Source: Glandiceps talaboti
Lineage: Eukaryota > Hemichordata > Enteropneusta > Spengelidae
DNA length: 64,000 nucleotides
Assembly (NCBI RefSeq): GCF_964340395.1
Contig: NC_135566.1
Location: forward strand, 20,011,297-20,075,296
Reading direction: 5' to 3'
Positions 59,380 to 64,000 of the stretch are shown here, piece by piece (the stretch's first letter is position 1; every line of letters starts with the position of its first letter). The notes under the pieces are model-generated. The model had not been told where the DNA came from, did no database searches, and was given only the letters and a program-made list of their open reading frames with translations. The position numbers and the translations under genes were made by a program.

Positions 59380-61808
59380 TTAATTTCTTAGAAAACGCAC
59401 TACACATACGTCACAGTGCGATGTACAGAAACTCTAAAAAGAATATGCACAATTTAAAAATACACATTGCAAGTGGTAGGGTAAAGAACACACAGTCCTG
59501 CGGTGAAATAAATGTACAGCAAAGCAAAAAACGAATCACTGATAATACATATTAAAAAGATAGGTTTTCAAACCGCGTTTAAAAGACTCAACATTCCTTG
59601 CAGTACGAATCAGTCTGAAATTTGGTGGGAACATTCTTAGGGGTGTTTAAGCATTCAAAAAATGTTTGCAAATGTGCCTAGCAACAGGACAACGCCCATA
59701 GCAACAGCCAAACTGGTGAGGTTTCACAAAGATAACCACAGGGATTAACAGACAATTGAATAAGCATTCAAAAAATGTATGTAAATTTGCGTAGCAACAA
59801 GACCACGCCCATAGCAACAGCCAAACAGAGGTATTTCACAAAGATAAGCACTGGGATTAAAAGACAATTGAATAAGCATTCAAAAAATGTATGTAAATTT
59901 GCCTAGCAACAAGACCACGCCCATAGCAACAGCCTAATGATCAGATATATTGCAAAGATAACAACAGGGATCAATAGATAATTGAATGAACATTCCAAAA
60001 ATGTATGTAAATTTACCTAGCAACAAGGCCACACCCATAGCAACAGCCAATCAGTGATGTATTTCACAAAGATAACCATGGGGATGGATAGACAATTGAA
60101 TAAAAAATATGTTATTTGCCTAGCAACAAGACCATGCCCATAACAACAACCAAATAATCACGTATATTGCAAAGATAACAACAGGAATTGATAGACAAAT
60201 GAATAACCATTCAAAAAAATGTATGCAGATTTGGCTAGCAACATGACCACGCCCATAGCAACAGACAAATGATCACATATTTTGCAAAGATAACACAGAC
60301 ACATTCAAAAAATGTATGCAAATGTGCCTAGCAACAAAACCACGCCCATAGCAACAGCCAAGTGATCACATATATTGCAAAGATAACATTAACAGGGATA
60401 AATAGACAAATGAATGTATGGATAATCATTCAGCAAATGAACGCCTATACCTAGCATGGATCAGCATAACGGAAAACATTTTTAAAAACTGTACAGATGT
60501 GCTAAAATGCCATTGGCGCTTTTTTTTCAAACTTGGTACAGGGACAACATACTATGGCATACATATGTACATCAATTTGTTTCATGATACGATCCAATAT
60601 AGCCACCGAGCAGCCATTTTGTTTGTGAATTTTCCCTATCCAAAGCTATAACTCAGACATGCTTGAACAGATCTCATTCAAAGTTGATATTAGGACAGTG
60701 TTCTATGACATGCATGTGCATATTCATTGTTGTTGTGATACGATCCAATATAGCCACCTAGCAGCCATTTTGTTTGCAAATTTTCCCTATCCAAAGCCAT
60801 AACTCAGACATGCTTGAACAGATCTCATTCAAAGTTGGTATTAGCAGTGTTCTATGACATACATGTTCATATCCATTTTTGTCGTGAAACAATCCGATAT
60901 GGCTGCCTGGCAGCCATTTTGTTGGTTTTCATGTTCATTGAAACCCAATCATAGCTGGGACTATGTCATCCTCAATGACTTGTTGAGATATAGCCTAATT
61001 ACCGAAAACCATTAATAATGTAAATTGCTCATCAGTATTCATAGATGTTTACTGAAACCTAATCAGTTCTTGCCACTACCCTATTGAACACATGTAATGA
61101 ATTTAAAAAATGGATGCAAATATATCTAGCAACAAGACCACGCCCATAGCAACAGCCAAGTGATCACATGTATTGCAAAGACAACATCAGGGATTAATAG
61201 ACAAATAAATAAACATTCAAAAACAATTATGCAAATATGTCTAGCAACATGACCACACCCATAGTAACAGTCAAATGAATTGTAAAGATTACAACAGGGT
61301 TGGATATGCAACTCGATAGTCATTCAGTAAATGAACATGTATACCTACATTTTGTATTATGGCTCACCATGTGAATAAACGTTTCTAAAACTGTACAGTT
61401 GTGCTACAATGCCATTGGTGCTATTTTTTAATATTATTATTTCTGAGTTTTCGTAAATGAAAACTTCAAAACTACTTGGTAGATCTACATACTAAATGGT
61501 TTACTTTCTTTATAAAACAACAGCTTTGAATTCAATATCAGTTGTGTTACAACGCCTTTGGCCCTATTTCTTTATTTTGATACATTTCTTTCCTGTGTAG
61601 GTTACCTATCTGGTGAACGATTACTGGAAATTGGTGGTGGACCATGTATAAATCGACTTATTACTCTAACTACAACATTTCCCAAGATAGTATTTGCAGA
61701 ATATACAGAAGCCAATCGAAAGGAAGTCCAACGATGGAAGGACAAAGACCCTGATGCATTTGATTGGTCAAAACATTTCAAATATGTGGCCGAGTTACAG
61801 AACAACAA
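52705..61808 (+). CDS. NNMT/PNMT/INMT-family N-methyltransferase, copy D (exons 1 and 2; 3' part outside window)
   Basis: Exon 1 is 52705-52840 and exon 2 is 61601-61808; both have exactly the lengths and phases of copy C (136 and 208 bases). The start is the first of two nearby ATGs, which aligns with the copy C start. Exon 1 encodes YHDHFDPRKYL. Exon 2 encodes RLLEIGGGPCINRL (SAM motif I), IVFAEYTEANRKEV and DPDAFDWSKHFKYVAELQ. The third exon, about 445 bases, is not present up to 64000. It probably lies beyond the window; if not, the gene is truncated. Intron 1 is 8.8 kb, compared with 2.6 kb in copy C, and is filled with repeats and a transposase relic. Confidence 0.85.
53100..53330. other. 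CpG-rich island-like stretch in intron 1 of copy D
   Basis: A short stretch rich in TCG and CGAC (GCGACGTCGCC, CGTCGCGTCGCGTCGCAAG) in otherwise AT-rich sequence. Partly inverted motifs (TTGCGAC and GTCGCAAG) suggest a decayed transposon. No gene is recognised in 52861-54150. Confidence 0.35.
54150..55270. repeat. Interspersed and ~115-bp tandem repeats in intron 1 of copy D
   Basis: 54240-54700 repeats a unit with AAATTTGGT(G/T)GGAACATTC and ATGCAAATTAGG. 54780-55270 holds about four units of roughly 115 bases, each with ATTCAAAAAATGTATG, TTTGCCTAGCAACAAGACCA and CGCCCATAGCAACAGC. The second family recurs at 59650-60420 and 61080-61300. Confidence 0.8.
55260..56330 (+). repeat. ~150-170-bp tandem repeat block (inverted partner of 38630-39350)
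   Basis: About five units each contain TTTCCATGTCCAAAGCCATA, ACTCAGACATGCTTGAACAG, ATCTCATTCAAAGTTGGTAT and GACATACATGTGCATAT. The block ends in unique sequence (56150-56330) that matches 38630-38860 inverted. Confidence 0.88.
56411..56443. repeat. (TAGAG)n short minisatellite
   Basis: A short pentanucleotide repeat just upstream of the transposase relic. Confidence 0.8.
56527..58102 (+). pseudogene. THAP-domain / DDE_4 transposase relic (Harbinger-like)
   Basis: An ATG at 56527 starts MPGGGH; an extra A in the following AAA shifts the frame away from CAVYGCTNSYYTLKKW, the start of a THAP zinc finger. A second shift near 56610 returns to an open frame (56598-57071) with PTKRNDPEGRKRW and CICPLHFE, completing the C2CH ligands. 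After a gap, 57359-58102 encodes a helix-turn-helix (EDLAQCFNISTATISRIWKT) and a DDE_4 nuclease core with IIDCSQVF, TWSNYKHCKFLVSITPTGHI and MADNGF. The position of the last catalytic Glu reads Lys (IYIKQAI instead of the usual V-E-R-A-I), so it is inactive. Sequence past 58102 repeats partly in inverse frame, so the end is also disturbed. It lies in intron 1 of copy D. Confidence 0.85.
58229..58408. repeat. ~92-bp tandem duplication
   Basis: Two direct copies of a segment with AAATCACACCACTTTCTGCC, GATAGCCATCTGGCCTTGAA and GTGCTTTGAAGTAAGTGGG, differing only at one or two positions. It lies just after the transposase relic. Confidence 0.93.
58609..58699. repeat. (GT)n microsatellite
   Basis: A GT run with a few GC steps at its end, immediately followed by the interspersed repeat GTAAACAACTTAAAGT, the same junction as at 54255. 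Confidence 0.96.
59346..59381. repeat. (ATT)n microsatellite
   Basis: Twelve ATT units in intron 1 of copy D. Confidence 0.9.
59640..60420. repeat. ~112-bp tandem repeat, about seven copies
   Basis: Units contain CATTCAAAAAATGTATG, TTGCCTAGCAACAAGACCAC, GCCCATAGCAACAGCCAA, CAAAGATAAC and TAGACAATTGAATAA, with diverged copies and one shortened unit near 60300. The same family lies at 54780-55270 and 61080-61300. Confidence 0.88.
60500..60990 (+). repeat. Second block of the 55260-56330 repeat family
   Basis: Three units with GACATGCTTGAACAGATCTC and ATTTTGTTTG(T/C)(G/A)AATTTTCC, ending with a piece that includes CTCAATGACTTGT, as in the two other blocks. Confidence 0.85.
61080..61320. repeat. 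~112-bp repeat family, two further copies
   Basis: Two units with AGCAACAAGACCACGCCCAT and AGCAACATGACCACACCCAT. From 61320 to exon 2 of copy D nothing else is recognised. Confidence 0.8.
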
Positions 61809-61849
61809 GTAAGCCTGTGATATTTATAAGAATGTATTATATGAGGATT

Positions 61850-61850
61850 A

Positions 61851-61895
<45 letters not shown>

Positions 61896-61922
61896 GTCTG
61901 TCCATCTGTCTGTTTCTGTTTG
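61850..61922. repeat. (TCTG)n microsatellite
   Basis: A tetranucleotide array about 45 bases after the exon 2 donor of copy D. Confidence 0.94.
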
Positions 61923-62044
61923 TCATTATATAAGGCTTATCCCAGCAAGATGTCTTGGTGTTACTATAGACTTCTGAACCAAGTGCAAGTAAGATATAGC
62001 CTAAGGCCTTGAATCCAGTTTTCTTGTGTGGGAATTTTTGGCTT

Positions 62045-62125
62045 TCACCATTCCCTTACACCTGGCATTCCCGTACACCTGGCATTCCCCTTCACCTGGC
62101 ATTCTCCTACACCTGGCACTTTGCT
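62045..62125. repeat. ~17-bp minisatellite (ACACCTGGCATTC)
   Basis: Four or five short units of ACACCTGGCATTCCC with variants. Sequence from 62130 to 64000 shows no gene or repeat that can be named; a 46-codon frame at 63590-63730 with closely spaced Cys residues is too short to judge. Confidence 0.75.
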
Positions 62126-64000
62126 TATGATTGGTTATTCAACCCTAAAACTTGATTGCAATTTCCCACATTGTGACAACAAAGTTGAATATGGAAATCG
62201 TGTTTACATCATACAGCTCAACACCAGAGTTGGTCCTAACCACATTGGGAGGGTGTGGCATCTTCTCACATTGGGATGATGAATTAAAAAAACCAAAGGA
62301 GAATGAGTACCTGTTTTCTGGCCTCAGCTTTATTAGCTCCGCTGTCAGCGAAAGCTGAAATTGTAGCTTTAGGTATAGGTGGGTATTGAGGTATAGAGAG
62401 TAGAGTGAATCATAGGTGTCCGTCAAACTTTTATATTTTCACTTTTTACTCCGAAAGTGACAGTTGGAATTCTTCGATATTTGGTGTGCATGTTCCCTGG
62501 GGGGAGGCTATTCAGATTTGTTCATGCCAAGTTGATCTGTGCCATTTTCAATTTTTTATGATTTTTTTTCCAAAAATGACATTTTCATCAACTCCTCATA
62601 AACTTAAAGTCAGATTGCTTTGATATCTGGTGTGTTGATGCACAGGGGGTAGCTTACTTAGATTTGTTAATTTCAAGTCAGCACGTCTTTTCTATTTTTT
62701 ATGATTTTTTTTTTGAAATTTGAAAAAAAAATGAATATGTTAATGAGCATAATGACCGACGCCATATTGGAAATCAGTCCGCGAGACTTTAGGTAAAGTG
62801 CAACTTTTCAAAAGACACTATTGACGTCAAACAAGCAATGTAATATGTGCTATAGTCTTAATTCTACGCATTGTGCGCCCAAATGACAAATATTTGTTCG
62901 AAAAAGGTTTGTAAACTTCAAATCCAATTCACACACCACCCCTCCTACAGAATGGTTCATTCCAGTATATGCACCTCATTATCATTGTGAGAAGTCTTCC
63001 ATGCCTGAACTGAAGTGTATCGAACGATTTTTGACAGAGTCAGGCGTCAATAAAAACGATAATACTCTTTCTAAAATTACCACATTTTGAAAGGGAAAGT
63101 ACTTTGTGGTTCATTTACGGAGTTTTGTTTTTGTACGATCAATATTGGTGGCAAAATTACAGCGTCAAAATTACCGATGTGGTAGTTCCGTACGGCGACA
63201 ATCCCAAGTACCCGGATGCAGGAGGGACTAACCCAGAAGCAAGTCGTTGTCAGCCATACGTTACAGTGCAGTGGTAACATCGTCCGAGAAATCGCTGCGT
63301 TCAGTGTCATTATTCACAGAATTGTTGTTTTCGAGTGAAAACCCGTCTTGAATTGTATAACTCTAACATGTCAAGTTATATTTTGAAAGTTGTATCGCTA
63401 GTTTGAGACGATTTTCTCACGTACTATCGGGGCTTACTTGGACTTGGACCTTACTCCTGCAGTTCATCGGGAAGTTTAGCCAGCCCGATAATTCTTTCTG
63501 GTTTAGTTTACAACACTTTTGATCGCGCAGATTTTGTTGTTGTGATGAAAAGAAATTAAAAAAAAGATCACTTCATCACTTAATCGAACATGAACGAGTG
63601 TTACCACTGTAACCAGGAGGGTCTATGCTGTAACGTATGGCAAGGGTTCGACATACACGTACACGCTGGTCCGCTATCCCGCGAGTCAAGTAACTTTCTC
63701 ATGTCTGTAAGGACCAGTAAAGGTTACTAAAATGTCCATTACAGGTCCGACGGGATAGTGACTTTTCGATAGGTATATTAGGGAGATCAGAATTCAAACC
63801 ACCGGCTTTATGATGAATTCACGGTCATAGTAAAATTCATTTGATTTTTAATTTGCTATTTTGACCAACTCTGGTTGTCTATTCGCGATAAAATTACGAT
63901 TAGTTTGGAAACAGGGTAGATTTTCTATAATTCCGTGTCACAAAAGCATGTGTTGTGTAGTATTCGAAAAGCACACCCGGTGGGGAAAGTCGCCCAACAG

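Noticed and set aside
61809-64000. Third exon of methyltransferase copy D
   Set aside because: No sequence like copy C exon 3 (with LLKPGG or GNKKF codons) is seen on the plus strand up to the end of the window.

Overview
This is a eukaryotic, AT-rich, repeat-dense window, most likely from a marine invertebrate animal. The signs are phase-consistent spliced genes, very long (TA)n, (CT)n, (CA)n and (TATG)n arrays, many foldback and MITE-type DNA elements, Ty3/gypsy and LINE debris, a tRNA-headed SINE, and hammerhead ribozymes of the kind carried by animal retroelements. The species cannot be fixed from sequence alone; hemichordate, amphioxus, mollusc and brachiopod genomes would all fit. There are no bacterial operons and no CRISPR.

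Two enzyme families make up the host coding content, and each is present as a head-to-head (divergent) duplicated pair. (1) Copies A (minus, 4726-12523) and B (plus, 22695-36771) encode a group II pyridoxal-phosphate (PLP) amino-acid decarboxylase over eight exons. Copy A joins into an intact 486-residue frame with the catalytic lysine. Copy B has the same eight exons and boundaries but a 7-base frameshifting insertion in the catalytic exon. A third, orphan and broken copy of that exon lies between the two genes (19076-19276). Intron 1 of both copies appears to be a GC-AG intron. (2) Copies C (minus, 40812-44986) and D (plus, 52705 to at least 61808) encode an NNMT/PNMT/INMT-type class I methyltransferase. 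C is complete in three exons (262 residues). D shows exons 1 and 2, and its last exon would lie beyond the window. An aromatic amino-acid decarboxylase next to an amine N-methyltransferase is the enzyme pair expected for N-methylated biogenic amines, so the locus is a candidate animal amine-biosynthesis cluster (inference).

Layout. 0.2-4.4 kb: simple repeats and a 2-kb element with terminal inverted repeats. 4.7-12.5: copy A. 12.6-22.6: gene-free spacer with nested MITEs, a hammerhead ribozyme inside a perfect 68-bp palindrome, the orphan exon, and a 65-bp satellite. 22.7-36.8: copy B, whose introns hold a 9-bp-TSD foldback, a hammerhead pair split by a 208-bp LTR-like insert, gypsy integrase debris, a 0.8-kb tandem duplication and a SINE. 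37-40.8: interspersed repeats. 40.8-45: copy C. 45.2-52.6: a broken SWIM/YqaJ-like coding fragment, two more 9-bp-TSD foldbacks, a LINE tail and two more G-run MITEs. 52.7-61.8: copy D, with a THAP/DDE_4 transposase relic and large arrays of diverged tandem repeats in its long intron. 61.9-64: no gene recognised.

All calls were made by eye from the sequence. Family names rest on motif recognition and no search was run.
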